Below are positions 17,968 through 26,550 of a DNA stretch of 64,000 nt, piece after piece (within the stretch, counting starts at the first letter, position 1; every line of letters starts with the position of its first letter). The stretch comes from Pirellulaceae bacterium (GTDB taxonomy: Bacteria; Planctomycetota; Planctomycetia; Pirellulales; Pirellulaceae). Made by a program: the position numbers and the translations under genes. The stretch spans positions 868,001 through 932,000 of the forward strand of contig JAHBXS010000001.1 in NCBI GenBank assembly GCA_019636375.1, given 5' to 3'. The notes below the pieces were generated by a model that worked only from the letters and a program-made list of their open reading frames with translations, was not told where the DNA came from and did not search any database.

Positions 17968-19839
17968 ATGTGCGGGATTGTCGGCTACATCGGCCCCCGA
18001 ATCGCTCAAGAGTTTTTGCTCGAAGGCTTAAGTCGCCTCGAATATCGGGGTTATGATAGCGCTGGAGTTGCAACCTTTAGTTCCGTCAGCGATTTCGAAG
18101 TCCATCGTGAAGTCGGGAGAATTAAACGACTTGCTCTGCTCGTTCACGATAATCCAAGCCCATCCGGGATCGGTATTGGTCACACCCGCTGGGCCACTCA
18201 CGGCGCACCCTCGGTCATGAACGCCCATCCTCATCGTAGCAGCCAGGGTGAATTGGTCTTGGCCCACAACGGCGTGATCGAAAACTATGACGAGATCAAA
18301 AGCCGATTACTAAAACTCGGTTATGAATTCTCGTCTGAAACCGATACAGAAGTCGTTGCCAATTTAATTTCAGAGTGCCTGCGAGTACGACGACAACGAT
18401 ATGATCAAGGAGTCGCCGGAGAACGTTCGCTCGGAATGGATGCGATCAAGGATGCGATCAGTCAACTGCGAGGGACTTACGGTTTGGTTGTTATGATCCG
18501 CGATTGGCCAGATACTATTTTTGCGGCACGACTTGGGAGTCCCTTGGTTGTAGGCGTAGGTGATGGCGAACACTTTATCGCCTCTGACGCTTCGCCTCTG
18601 GTTGGCTACACAGATCGCATCGTCTACTTGGCCGACCATCAAGTCGCGATGGTCACCGCAGATTCCCTTGAGGTCAGCCATCGCGACCACGGACTGGTTG
18701 ATCACGACGTTCACGAACTTCAACTTGATGTAGGAAGTGTCGAATTGAATGGCTTTGACCACTACATGCTCAAGGAAATTTTTGAGCAACCCGACGCACT
18801 CCGGAATACTCTGCGTGGTCGCTTGAGTGATGATGATGCCACGGCGGTACTTGGCGGCTTGAATTTGACGCCCAGCCAATTGCGATCAATCAAACGAATC
18901 GTGTTTACCGCGTGTGGAACCAGTTGGCACTCGGCCCTCGTGGGCGAGTACATGATGGAGGAAATCGCCCAAATCCCCGTAGAAGTCGAATACGCCAGTG
19001 AACTTCGCTATCGCAACTCACCGATGTGGGATAACACGTTGGTATTTGCGATCACACAAAGTGGCGAAACTGCCGACACGCTCGCCGCTCTGCGTGAAAT
19101 GAAACGAAAGGGGCATCGCACGCTCGCCATCTGCAACGTCATCGGCAGTTCAATCGCCCAAGAGGCTGAGGGTGGCATTTACCTGCACGCCGGACCCGAA
19201 ATTGGTGTCGCATCGACAAAGGCTTACACGTCACAATGTCTGGCCCTGGCAATGTTGGCTTTGCATTTCGGTCGCCTGAGGCATCTTGGTTATGCCGAAG
19301 GTCGAGCGATGATCGACCAAATCCGCGCCGTGCCTGATGCCGTTCAGAAGGCACTTGAGTCAAATGAAAGTGTGGCTCGAATCGCGGCCAAATACAAAGA
19401 TTGCCAGAACTTTTTGTATCTTGGCCGCCACTACAATTTCCCAACTGCGTTGGAAGGAGCTTTGAAACTAAAGGAAATCAGCTACATCCACGCCGAAGGA
19501 TACCCAGCCGCTGAAATGAAACACGGCCCGATCGCACTGGTCGATTCGCGAACCCCTAGTGTCTTCGTGATGCCAAAAGGTTTTATCTACGACAAAGTGA
19601 TGTCGAACCTGGAGGAGATCAAGGCCCGAGGTGGTCCGGTGATCGCGATTGCAGCCGAAGGTGATCGACGTATCGAAAAAATGACGGAAGACGTGATCTA
19701 CATTCCGCATGTCAGCGAATTTCTGCAGCCGATCGTTTCGATTATTCCCCTTCAATTGTTGGCTTATCACATCGCCGTTTTGCGAGGATGCGATGTAGAC
19801 AAACCTCGTAACTTGGCAAAAAGTGTTACGGTCGAGTAA
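17968..19839 (+). CDS. glmS: Glutamine-fructose-6-phosphate aminotransferase (isomerizing)
   Basis: About 623 residues, near the usual 600-610. It starts MCGIVGYIG, so Cys2 becomes the N-terminal nucleophile of the glutaminase domain after Met removal. HTRWATHG and HNGVIEN follow. Two SIS sugar-isomerase domains come next (CGTSWHS, TQSGETADTLAAL, then YLGRHYNFPTALEGALKLKEISYIHAEGYPAAEMKHGPIAL) and the C-terminus ends KPRNLAKSVTVE, as in all GlmS. It makes glucosamine-6-phosphate from fructose-6-phosphate and glutamine in the cytoplasm, the first step toward UDP-GlcNAc. A short insert (RVRRQRYDQGVAGERSLGMD) near residue 145 accounts for the slight extra length. It is transcribed alone. Confidence 0.98.
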   Translation: MCGIVGYIGPRIAQEFLLEGLSRLEYRGYDSAGVATFSSVSDFEVHREVGRIKRLALLVHDNPSPSGIGIGHTRWATHGAPSVMNAHPHRSSQGELVLAHNGVIENYDEIKSRLLKLGYEFSSETDTEVVANLISECLRVRRQRYDQGVAGERSLGMDAIKDAISQLRGTYGLVVMIRDWPDTIFAARLGSPLVVGVGDGEHFIASDASPLVGYTDRIVYLADHQVAMVTADSLEVSHRDHGLVDHDVHELQLDVGSVELNGFDHYMLKEIFEQPDALRNTLRGRLSDDDATAVLGGLNLTPSQLRSIKRIVFTACGTSWHSALVGEYMMEEIAQIPVEVEYASELRYRNSPMWDNTLVFAITQSGETADTLAALREMKRKGHRTLAICNVIGSSIAQEAEGGIYLHAGPEIGVASTKAYTSQCLALAMLALHFGRLRHLGYAEGRAMIDQIRAVPDAVQKALESNESVARIAAKYKDCQNFLYLGRHYNFPTALEGALKLKEISYIHAEGYPAAEMKHGPIALVDSRTPSVFVMPKGFIYDKVMSNLEEIKARGGPVIAIAAEGDRRIEKMTEDVIYIPHVSEFLQPIVSIIPLQLLAYHIAVLRGCDVDKPRNLAKSVTVE

Positions 19840-19925
19840 AGCGAAAGTCGTCGAAGACGCAACTATGTTTTCTATCACCCTCTATCGGATCATTTGATGA
19901 ACGTGTCGCCGCAAACTAAAGCCCG

Positions 19926-20483
19926 TTAATACGGACGGTAAGGAGGGGGTGGTGGAGGCGGTTTCAAGTATTCGGGTAGGTCATGGGGTTGCGATGAAAC
20001 GAAGGCGTCGACGTCAAAATTAAAATCAAAATCTAAAGCTAAGTGATCTTGAGCTTCACCGGCAGCGCTGACTTTGTCCACTGGTTTCGTCGGGATAGTC
20101 AACGTCACTCCACAACGACAACGACAAGTCTTGCCACGATCCGTCTCGCGGACCTTCAGAACGCCGTTGCAGTTCGTGCAGGAAAACTTGAAGTAATCCA
20201 CTTCCTGACTTGCGGATGATGCCGCATTCGCTGCCGAAGGAGTTTTCGCCGGGAGTGAATTGGGATGGCCGCCTGTGTTGCTTTTGGGCAACTCAGTGGC
20301 CGCAGGCATCGGCGGGACAAGCGGCTTGGGGGTTGTCCCCGCTCGACTTGCCACCAACGGAACGACCACCTTTACGCCACAGCGGCACTGCACGGTCTTC
20401 CCTGCGTGGACCGACAAGACTGCCAGCTTGGTCAGACAAGTTGGGCAAGAAAACAGAATTTTGTCGGTGGCGTCCGAAGACAT
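19926..20483 (-). CDS. Small protein with two degenerate zinc-ribbon repeats
   Basis: About 185 residues from the ATG at 20483 (MSSDATDK); a start 42 bases upstream is possible. Two repeats of the same design are visible: FSCPTCLTKLAVLSVHAGKT-QCRCGVKVVVP near the N-terminus and FSCTNCNGVLKVRETDRGKTCRCRCGVTLTIP in the middle. Each has CxxC, a spacer of about 17, then CxCG, which would bind one zinc. A Pro/Ala/Thr linker joins them and the tail ends in a polyproline run (PPPPPPPYRPY). Such paired ribbons are common in planctomycete proteins of unknown role. No catalytic domain is seen. Confidence 0.7.
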   Translation of the reverse strand: MSSDATDKILFSCPTCLTKLAVLSVHAGKTVQCRCGVKVVVPLVASRAGTTPKPLVPPMPAATELPKSNTGGHPNSLPAKTPSAANAASSASQEVDYFKFSCTNCNGVLKVRETDRGKTCRCRCGVTLTIPTKPVDKVSAAGEAQDHLALDFDFNFDVDAFVSSQPHDLPEYLKPPPPPPPYRPY

Positions 20484-21630
20484 GAAGTAAATCTCGTCAG
20501 CAAGAAATGGTGCTTTGAAGCCCATTATGATCTAGCTTCGGCCTCTTTTTCAAGTCGCAAAGACTGCCACAGGGCAAAACCTACGGTGACGCAAGCCCTT
20601 ACACTGCTCAGCGGTTTAGAGACCTTCGCCTACACAATTCAACGAGCTCTGAACCTTTTGACCGGTTCACCTGAGATTGACCTGGTTTTGGTAAAATTCT
20701 CTTTGACGGAAAATTGCCATGACAGCCTTAATTTGGTTGAAAATGATGCGGCCTCAGGAGAGCAGGGCGGTTAAAAAATTCGGCGATCAATTCCTCAACC
20801 TTTCCCGCCGATGTTTGGGCTCACCTGAGTCGTCATACACCCTATCGATCAAATCGCCATAGTTATCAATCCGGGCAGTCATCCGCTCCAGTTTTCCCTA
20901 GACGGCGAAGGACGTGTGAATGGAACCTACTACTGAGCAAATTACCAATCACAGGTTCCGTTTCCATTAAAAAAACGTTCGACTTGGAAGAAAAATCGTT
21001 CCCGTAACCAACCTACACATGATCACCCATTTAAAATTTTTCTGGGAATTCGTTTGTTTCGTGAGCGACGACTTCGCCGAAACCAGCCAAGTCGGCCAGG
21101 GTGTCGAAGCGCTGACGCCTCCAGTTCACCGTGACATACGGGTCGGGACCGTTCCAAGTCCTCGGAACTTGTGAACTCTTAGGGATGTCGTTCAGCGCAT
21201 AAAAAAAGAGCCCGTTGGGCGAGGTCGCGTGGCGCGCCAAAACCGTTTTGGCGAAACAAATGATCAGGGGCAAGGCAACCATTTGAATCAAAACGCCAGC
21301 AACCTCTCGGGCTCATTGAGCCTTAGGGTAAAGGCTCGTCGGGACTAAGAAGCAGTTCGCGTGCCAAAACAGAAAAAAATCAATTTTTCAGCAAAATTCA
21401 AACGAGAATTCTGGAAAAAGGTTCAAATCTGCGTGGTTTCCATCCTGAAAAAATCTCAAACATTATTTTCCCCTTCGCCCTACCAATTTTGGCCGTTCCG
21501 CGTACATTTTCGGGATGGTACAACCGTGCTGTACAAATCTGCCTGGCGCGTTGCAAAATTAAACAACATCACGCAAACCCAACAATTCACGCTGTTTTTT
21601 GTCAATTCATTGAGAATCGAATCGTCGGTG
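20484..21630. other. Long, mostly non-coding region
   Basis: Apart from the doubtful frame at 21031-21291 this stretch of more than 1.1 kb has no convincing gene. The region 21361-21630 is open in frame with the lipid-kinase gene but reads as AT-rich, lysine/phenylalanine-heavy sequence without a domain, so I exclude it from that gene. No tRNA, repeat array or phage feature seen. Confidence 0.35.
21031..21291 (-). pseudogene. Possible remnant of an exported protein gene
   Basis: An 86-codon frame whose C-terminal half (TWNGPDPYVTVNWRRQRFDTLADLAGFGEVVAHE) resembles the W-x-G-x-x-F-x-T-L-x-x-x-x-x-x-G-x-E-x-H element seen near the end of right-handed beta-helix proteins. There is no signal peptide, no good ribosome binding site, and no neighbouring coding sequence that would complete such a protein. 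I read it as a decayed fragment or a chance frame. Confidence 0.25.
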
Positions 21631-22524
21631 ATGCCGAATCCAAGCCAAACCCGCAAGAACCTGATCATATTGGGCGTGAATCCACGCGCCGGGACAGGGA
21701 AGGGGACTGAAAAACTCGACGAGCTGGTCCAGGCTCTTCAAGATTCAGGTTTTGAGGTCGAGCAAACCACCGATTTAAGGACGCTTGATGCCTATGTCGG
21801 GGCGGGCCAAAACACCGGCAAACTAAGGGCCGTCGTCGCATGCGGCGGCGACGGAACGGTCCGTTTGTTAGTTGATCGCCTGGGAACCAAAATCCCTTTC
21901 TCCGTTTTCCCGTTGGGAACCGAGAATTTGTTGGCCAAACATTTTGGGATTACTACTGACGTTGGCAAATTCTGCAAGATTCTAACATCTTCACAGCCAA
22001 TCAAAATCGATGTCGGTCGAGCGAACGGACAAATCTTTTTGAGCATGGTTAGCGCCGGATTTGATGCGGATGTCGTGCGACGCCTACACGCGGAAAGGAC
22101 TGGGCCGATCCATCACACGTCGTACTTTTGGCCCGTCTGGAAATCAATTTTTGCTTATCGCTTTCCGCCGATTGAGATTCAAGTCGACGGAAAAAAAGTA
22201 GAACCTGGTCGATGGACGTTTATCTTCAATCTTCCACGTTACGCTCTCAATTTAGCGCTGGCTCCCGATGCTCGGGCTGATGATGGCTTGCTGGAGATCA
22301 AAGTGTTCGACAAGGGTGGATTTTGGAACGGAATGGCCTATTTCTTTTCGGTGTTGTTTCGCCGCGATGGAAGACCAGCCAAGTCACGCCATCTCCGAGG
22401 CCGAGTCATCGAGTTGGCTTCTACATCAAAGGTGCCGTTCCAAATCGATGGAGATGCCGGAGGTGAGTTACCGTTACGTGTGGAGCTATTGCCTGAACAA
22501 TTGGAGTTGTTAGTCCCCGAATAA
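21631..22524 (+). CDS. Diacylglycerol/lipid kinase family protein
   Basis: About 297 residues from the ATG at 21631 (MPNPSQTRKNL), the size usual for YegS/DgkB-like kinases. The N-terminal domain has LGVNPRAGTGKG (NP-x-x-G nucleotide loop) and VVACGGDGTVRLLVDRL, the GGDGT signature of the DAGK catalytic domain; FPLGTENLLAKHFGI matches the usual PxGTxNdxA block. The C-terminal beta-sandwich begins near FLSMVSAGFDADVV and includes ADDGLLEIKVF. It phosphorylates a lipid hydroxyl using ATP at the membrane; the lipid is not known. The gene lies 191 bp before kdsA on the same strand. Confidence 0.88.
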   Translation: MPNPSQTRKNLIILGVNPRAGTGKGTEKLDELVQALQDSGFEVEQTTDLRTLDAYVGAGQNTGKLRAVVACGGDGTVRLLVDRLGTKIPFSVFPLGTENLLAKHFGITTDVGKFCKILTSSQPIKIDVGRANGQIFLSMVSAGFDADVVRRLHAERTGPIHHTSYFWPVWKSIFAYRFPPIEIQVDGKKVEPGRWTFIFNLPRYALNLALAPDARADDGLLEIKVFDKGGFWNGMAYFFSVLFRRDGRPAKSRHLRGRVIELASTSKVPFQIDGDAGGELPLRVELLPEQLELLVPE

Positions 22525-22715
22525 TCCACGAATTTTCGCTTGGCACAGCAGTTCACTATCTAGTTCAGCAATTGATCTACCCCATCGGCTCCCTTTTGCG
22601 AATCGATCTCCGTGAATTACAATGGAGCATCTTGATTCTTACGGAATCGTGTAAACATCCGCGACGCTTCATGTTCGGCGGTCACTAATCCATTTTTTTC
22701 TGGTCAAACCAATCA

Positions 22716-23534
22716 ATGTCAAGACTCGCTAAAGTCCAACAACTGGCTCTCGGTGCAGGCCATCCACTTGCCCTGATTGCAGGCCCTTGCGTCATCGAAA
22801 GCCGCGAGATGACCTTGCGAATCGCAGCCGAACTCAAGGCGATTGCCGACAAATTGAAGATGCCGTTCATTTTCAAAGCTTCGTTCGACAAAGCGAACCG
22901 TACCAGCATCTCGTCGTTTCGTGGAGTAGGCTTCGAAACCGGATTGAAAATCCTCTCGGAAGTTCGCGAGACACTGGGAGTCCCGGTCACCACCGACATT
23001 CATGAGTCGGTTCAAGTCGCCGAGGTCGCCAAACATGTTTCCCTTTTGCAAATCCCTGCTTTCCTGGCGCGACAAACCGATTTATTGGTCGCCGCTGCCG
23101 AGAGCGGTCGCGCTGTCAACGTTAAGAAGGGGCAGTTCATGGCTCCGGCGGACATGCAATTCGTCGCCGAGAAACTTCGCGCGGCCGGTGCAGAAAATGT
23201 TTTGCTGACCGAACGTGGGACCTTCTTCGGCTACGGTCAACTGGTCAACGACATGCGAGCGATTCCCGAAATGCAACGCACGAACTGCCCCGTCATCTTC
23301 GACGCGACCCACAGTGTCCAACGCCCGAGTGCAGCCAATGGCAAAACCGGCGGCGATCGGGAAATGGTTAAATATCTCGCGGCGGCGGCTGTGGCTGTTG
23401 GTTGCGACGGCCTTTTCTTAGAAACTCACCCAAACCCCGACGAATCCCCCAGCGACGGCCCGAACATGATCCCGCTGGCGCAAATGGAATCTCTCCTCGT
23501 TTCGCTGCTAAAAATTCGCGATGCGATTTCTTGA
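22716..23534 (+). CDS. kdsA: 3-deoxy-8-phosphooctulonate synthase
   Basis: About 272 residues. Signatures in order are LIAGPCVIES, PFIFKASFDKANRTSISSFRG, VTTDIHES, LLQIPAFLARQTDLLVAAA, VNVKKGQFMAP, GYGQLVNDMRAIPEM, FDATHSVQRP and LETHPNPDESPSDGPNM. The Cys in GPCVIE marks the metal-dependent class. The enzyme condenses phosphoenolpyruvate with arabinose-5-phosphate to give KDO-8-phosphate for lipopolysaccharide inner core, so this cell is expected to make KDO-containing LPS. It is convergent with mqnC. Confidence 0.97.
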   Translation: MSRLAKVQQLALGAGHPLALIAGPCVIESREMTLRIAAELKAIADKLKMPFIFKASFDKANRTSISSFRGVGFETGLKILSEVRETLGVPVTTDIHESVQVAEVAKHVSLLQIPAFLARQTDLLVAAAESGRAVNVKKGQFMAPADMQFVAEKLRAAGAENVLLTERGTFFGYGQLVNDMRAIPEMQRTNCPVIFDATHSVQRPSAANGKTGGDREMVKYLAAAAVAVGCDGLFLETHPNPDESPSDGPNMIPLAQMESLLVSLLKIRDAIS

Positions 23535-23566
23535 GAAGACTCATAGTTTGAAAACTGCGCAAACCC

Positions 23567-24730
23567 TTAGGTCAATTGCACAACAGGATTTGGCTGTCGC
23601 GCTAACGCCTGATTCCCACGCTGATTAACCCAGTTTTTGTTGGCGGCGATCGCTCGTTCTTGTAGTTCCAACGGCACGAGTCGGTAATGCACGTCGCGTT
23701 GACGAGGTTCAAATCCAAGTTCACTAATCGCATTGCGGATTTGATCCAACGTCAAATAGTGTACTGTCCCCGCCTCGGCGACGACGTTTTCTTCGATCAT
23801 GAGACTTCCCATGTCGTTCGCACCGAATTGCAAGGCCAGTTGCCCGACCTTGAGGCCCTGTGTCACCCAACTCGATTGCAGGTTGTCGAAATTGTCGAGA
23901 TACAATCGTGCCACAGCCAACATCTGCAAATAGGCGTGACTGCCAGCCGGTGAAATATGAGCCATCTCCGTATGTTCGGGTTGGAAGGTCCAACAAATAA
24001 AGGCCGTGAAGCCGCCGGTTTCGTCTTGCAACTGCCGAAGGCGCTCGAGATGCTCAATCCGTTCCTCGATCGTCTCGACATGGCCAAACATCATCGTCGC
24101 ACTACTGCGGCCGCCGAGTTGATGCCAAACTCGCATCACGTTGAGCCAATCGTCAGTCATCACTTTGCCACGTGTGATTTCACTACGCACCCGATCCACC
24201 AAAATCTCCGCACCGCCACCTGGCAGCGAACCCATCCCTGCGTCACGCAGACGGCCGAGCACGGTTTCGAGCGGTAGTTTATTGACCTTTGTAAAATGGT
24301 AAATTTCCGGCGGGCTAAAGCCGTGAACGTTGACTTGCGGGAACTTGGCCTTGATGCCCTGCAGCATTTCTTCGTACCAATTCAAATCGAAACGGGGGTG
24401 CAAGCCTCCTTGCAACAAAATCTGCTCCCCTCCCAACTCGACTGTTTCGGCGATCTTGGACAGAATCTCGTCTTGCGATAGAACGTAACCCTCGGGGTCT
24501 TTCGGTCCACGATAGAAAGCACAAAAATCGCAAACAGCCGTACAGATGTTCGTGTAGTTGATATTTCGGTCGATGTTGTAAGTGCGGTAGTTTTCAGGAT
24601 GCTTGCGGCGAGACACCGCATCAGCAGCCCGCCCCAGCAGCGGCAAGTTCTGACACCGCAACAACTCCAATCCTTCAGCCGGCGTCAAACGCTCGCCGGC
24701 TACGGCTTTATCAAGCAATTTGGCAATCAT
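23567..24730 (-). CDS. mqnC: Cyclic dehypoxanthinyl futalosine synthase (radical SAM)
   Basis: About 387 residues. The block RTYNIDRNINYTNICTAVCDFCAFYR holds the radical-SAM C-x3-C-x2-C cluster. GGEQILLQGGLHPRFDLNWYEEML, HGFSPPEIYHFTK and GMGSLPGGGAEILVDRVR are typical of MqnC, and I judge MqnC more likely than its paralogue MqnE from RNINYTN and SPPEI. The enzyme cyclises dehypoxanthine futalosine during the alternative (futalosine) menaquinone pathway. The ATG at 24730 overlaps the 3' end of mqnA by 20 bases, so the two are translationally linked. Confidence 0.93.
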   Translation of the reverse strand: MIAKLLDKAVAGERLTPAEGLELLRCQNLPLLGRAADAVSRRKHPENYRTYNIDRNINYTNICTAVCDFCAFYRGPKDPEGYVLSQDEILSKIAETVELGGEQILLQGGLHPRFDLNWYEEMLQGIKAKFPQVNVHGFSPPEIYHFTKVNKLPLETVLGRLRDAGMGSLPGGGAEILVDRVRSEITRGKVMTDDWLNVMRVWHQLGGRSSATMMFGHVETIEERIEHLERLRQLQDETGGFTAFICWTFQPEHTEMAHISPAGSHAYLQMLAVARLYLDNFDNLQSSWVTQGLKVGQLALQFGANDMGSLMIEENVVAEAGTVHYLTLDQIRNAISELGFEPRQRDVHYRLVPLELQERAIAANKNWVNQRGNQALARQPNPVVQLT

Positions 24731-25520
24731 AGAAACGCAAATTCGGTTTAGTTTTTGTTAGTCCAAGTTCATTGGCTAGGTTCGCGAATCGCACCATCGA
24801 CTCGCGTTCTTCCTCGCCCAAATAAAAGTTCAAGTGTTCGGTAAAGTAAGCACGACATCGCGCGACATCCAAGCCGTGTTTATGGTGGTACTTTGCAATG
24901 ATCGATTCAATTTGATGTAATCCTTTGTCGCGGGCAATCGCTAGTTCACGCTCAAGGAAGGCCAGATTTGCATTTGCTGTTCCCGCCCATACGGCAAAGA
25001 CGAAGGGCAACCCCGTCCACTCGTTCCAAACTTCGCCCAAATCATACCGGTACGGAAAACTCGGATCGTCTTGCATCGCTCGATCACCAATGATCAAGAC
25101 GGCGTCCGTTTCGACCTGCCGATAATCTTCTGACAACCCGAGTTGACGGCAAGCAGGAGAAACCTTCCAATGTCGAGCCATTAAAATTTTGCTCAATGCG
25201 ATGCTGGTCCGAGACCCTTCGTCCAAGGCAATCGACTCGATAGTCGAAATCGGCTTCCTGGACAAAATTTTGACGCTCCAGACCGGACCGCAACAGCCGA
25301 TGCAAGCGTCCGACACGACCTGATACTCAGGCGAATTAATCACTTCAATTGTCGGAATCAAGGCACATTCCAATTCCCCCCGAGCCATCGCGTCGGCCAA
25401 ACGGCTGGGAACGTCCAAGTGCAAAGAATAATGCTCGCTCAGGTCCTCGAAACAAGCGATCAGCGGCACGGTGTTGAGGTAACTTACGGCCCCTAGTTTT
25501 CCTTTTTTCGTGTTTGACAT
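24711..25520 (-). CDS. mqnA: Chorismate dehydratase
   Basis: About 269 residues from the ATG at 25520; an upstream TTG (25544) is in frame but weaker. The start GKLGAVSYLNTVPL is the hallmark of MqnA, followed by PSRLADAMARGELECALIP, SVKILSRKPISTIESIALDEGSRTS and LGEVWNEWTGLPFVFAVW. The fold is that of periplasmic binding proteins, but the enzyme is cytoplasmic and converts chorismate to 3-enolpyruvylbenzoate, the first step of the futalosine route to menaquinone. It leads a two-gene operon with mqnC; the other pathway genes (mqnB, mqnD, mqnE) are not in the window. Confidence 0.93.
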   Translation of the reverse strand: MSNTKKGKLGAVSYLNTVPLIACFEDLSEHYSLHLDVPSRLADAMARGELECALIPTIEVINSPEYQVVSDACIGCCGPVWSVKILSRKPISTIESIALDEGSRTSIALSKILMARHWKVSPACRQLGLSEDYRQVETDAVLIIGDRAMQDDPSFPYRYDLGEVWNEWTGLPFVFAVWAGTANANLAFLERELAIARDKGLHQIESIIAKYHHKHGLDVARCRAYFTEHLNFYLGEEERESMVRFANLANELGLTKTKPNLRFYDCQIA

Positions 25521-25861
25521 CGTGGAGTCCAGATTTGCTGTCAAAAAAGGGGAATTGCTGCTCGGGAGTGAATGCTGTGATCTTTACTCAACGGAATACT
25601 AACGTTATCCGTCGTTTCAACGCATTCTAAGATTTACATCGTCCCTGCGAAAGTAACCGCAGAGCCCGAAACGACGGCAACTCTCTAAAAAGCCAGTTGT
25701 TAAACTGTGACAGTTTTACCTTTTCATCGGGTCAGCGAATTTTTCCAAGTCCTTCCGATTCTTCAGTGGATGCAAGTCAATCGGGATTTTCCACTTCGTT
25801 CGACCCGATATAACCGACATCGTTCAGGCATCCATCACGCCCATCGATTTTAGGCAAAACC
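25521..25861. other. Divergent intergenic region
   Basis: About 340 bp between mqnA (minus) and a small secreted-protein gene (plus). No clear promoter, repeat or small gene recognised. Confidence 0.35.
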
Positions 25862-26464
25862 ATGCTTCGCACGCTGATCGTTTTCTTCGGAATCGCAATC
25901 GTCGCCAGTTCGACGACCTCCGCACTCGCTCAAAATCGTGGAATCGGCATCGAGGCGAAGCGACAGTACGACTACGCGCCGGAACTACCGGGTGGAATAC
26001 GCGGTGCTATCTATCGTGAAACCACCGGTCACAACGGAAGATTTTACAATTGCGACGGGGAAGAGAACAAACGCTGCTCACCCTATATCGACTGGTCAAC
26101 GAATTGCCATCGCGAATGGCTTCCAACTTGGGGTTCAGTAATTCGGCAAGACATTTGCGAGGTGAAACAACGGGTACGCTCAGGATCTTGCCGCGATGGC
26201 CATTGCGAGGAAACCTCTCAAGGAACTTTTCAATTCGTCGAACCAACGTTCGCGATCCCTTCGTTCGCGAAATCTAAATCTGAACCTTCAACGACTCGTT
26301 CAAAATCCTTTTGGCAACCTACCGCCGTTGTAAAAAACCAAGCGAGTTCTTCAAAGGGGCCTGATGAAGAATCATCACGCAATGGCTCGGCGAATACGTC
26401 ATCAGTTTCGAACGAAACGAAAACCGCCTCAAGCCTGAGCGAGCGCCTGTTCAAGGTCCGCTAA
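25862..26464 (+). CDS. Small secreted protein of unknown function
   Basis: About 200 residues. It begins with a clear signal peptide (MLRTLIVFFGIAIVASSTTSALAQ, cleavage after ALA). The mature part has several cysteines within residues 60-120 (YNCDGEENKRCSPY, STNCHREW, RSGSCRDGHCEE), probably disulfide-bonded, then a Ser/Lys-rich low-complexity tail ending SLSERLFKVR. Its last 12 codons overlap the 3' end of a truncated cystathionine gamma-synthase fragment on the other strand. The same tail, with the same antisense overlap, recurs at 37022-37186 on the other side of the island, so this copy marks the island's left edge. No known family. Confidence 0.7.
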   Translation: MLRTLIVFFGIAIVASSTTSALAQNRGIGIEAKRQYDYAPELPGGIRGAIYRETTGHNGRFYNCDGEENKRCSPYIDWSTNCHREWLPTWGSVIRQDICEVKQRVRSGSCRDGHCEETSQGTFQFVEPTFAIPSFAKSKSEPSTTRSKSFWQPTAVVKNQASSSKGPDEESSRNGSANTSSVSNETKTASSLSERLFKVR

Positions 26465-26548
26465 CAGGTCCGCTGAATTTTCGATCCCGGCAGCGATCCG
26501 AATCATCGAATCCGAGAGTCCAAACTTCTGACGGTTCTCAGGTGTCTT
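26300..26548. repeat. Direct repeat flanking the island, left copy
   Basis: This stretch matches 37025-37271 in the same orientation. Across the last 118 bases, from CTGAGCGAGCG-type sequence to TTCTCAGGYGTCT, I count 9 differences (about 92 % identity); the first half is more divergent. It spans the 3' end of a secreted-protein gene and the overlapping 3' end of a cystathionine gamma-synthase gene. Homology stops at about 26548, where IS110-like sequence begins. It is therefore the left boundary of the inserted or duplicated region. Confidence 0.85.
26429..26548 (-). pseudogene. 3' fragment of the cystathionine gamma-synthase-like gene
   Basis: The last 39 or so codons (NRQKFGLSDSMIRIAAGIEN and onward to EQALAQA) are nearly identical to the end of the intact gene at 37151. 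Upstream the reading runs into IS110-type sequence, so everything before this is missing. It is a truncated duplicate, not a functional gene. Confidence 0.88.
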
Positions 26549-26550
26549 AG

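Noticed and set aside
21361..21630. N-terminal extension of the lipid kinase
   Set aside because: In-frame but AT-rich without any domain; the conserved kinase fold starts right after the ATG at 21631 and the total length then fits the family.
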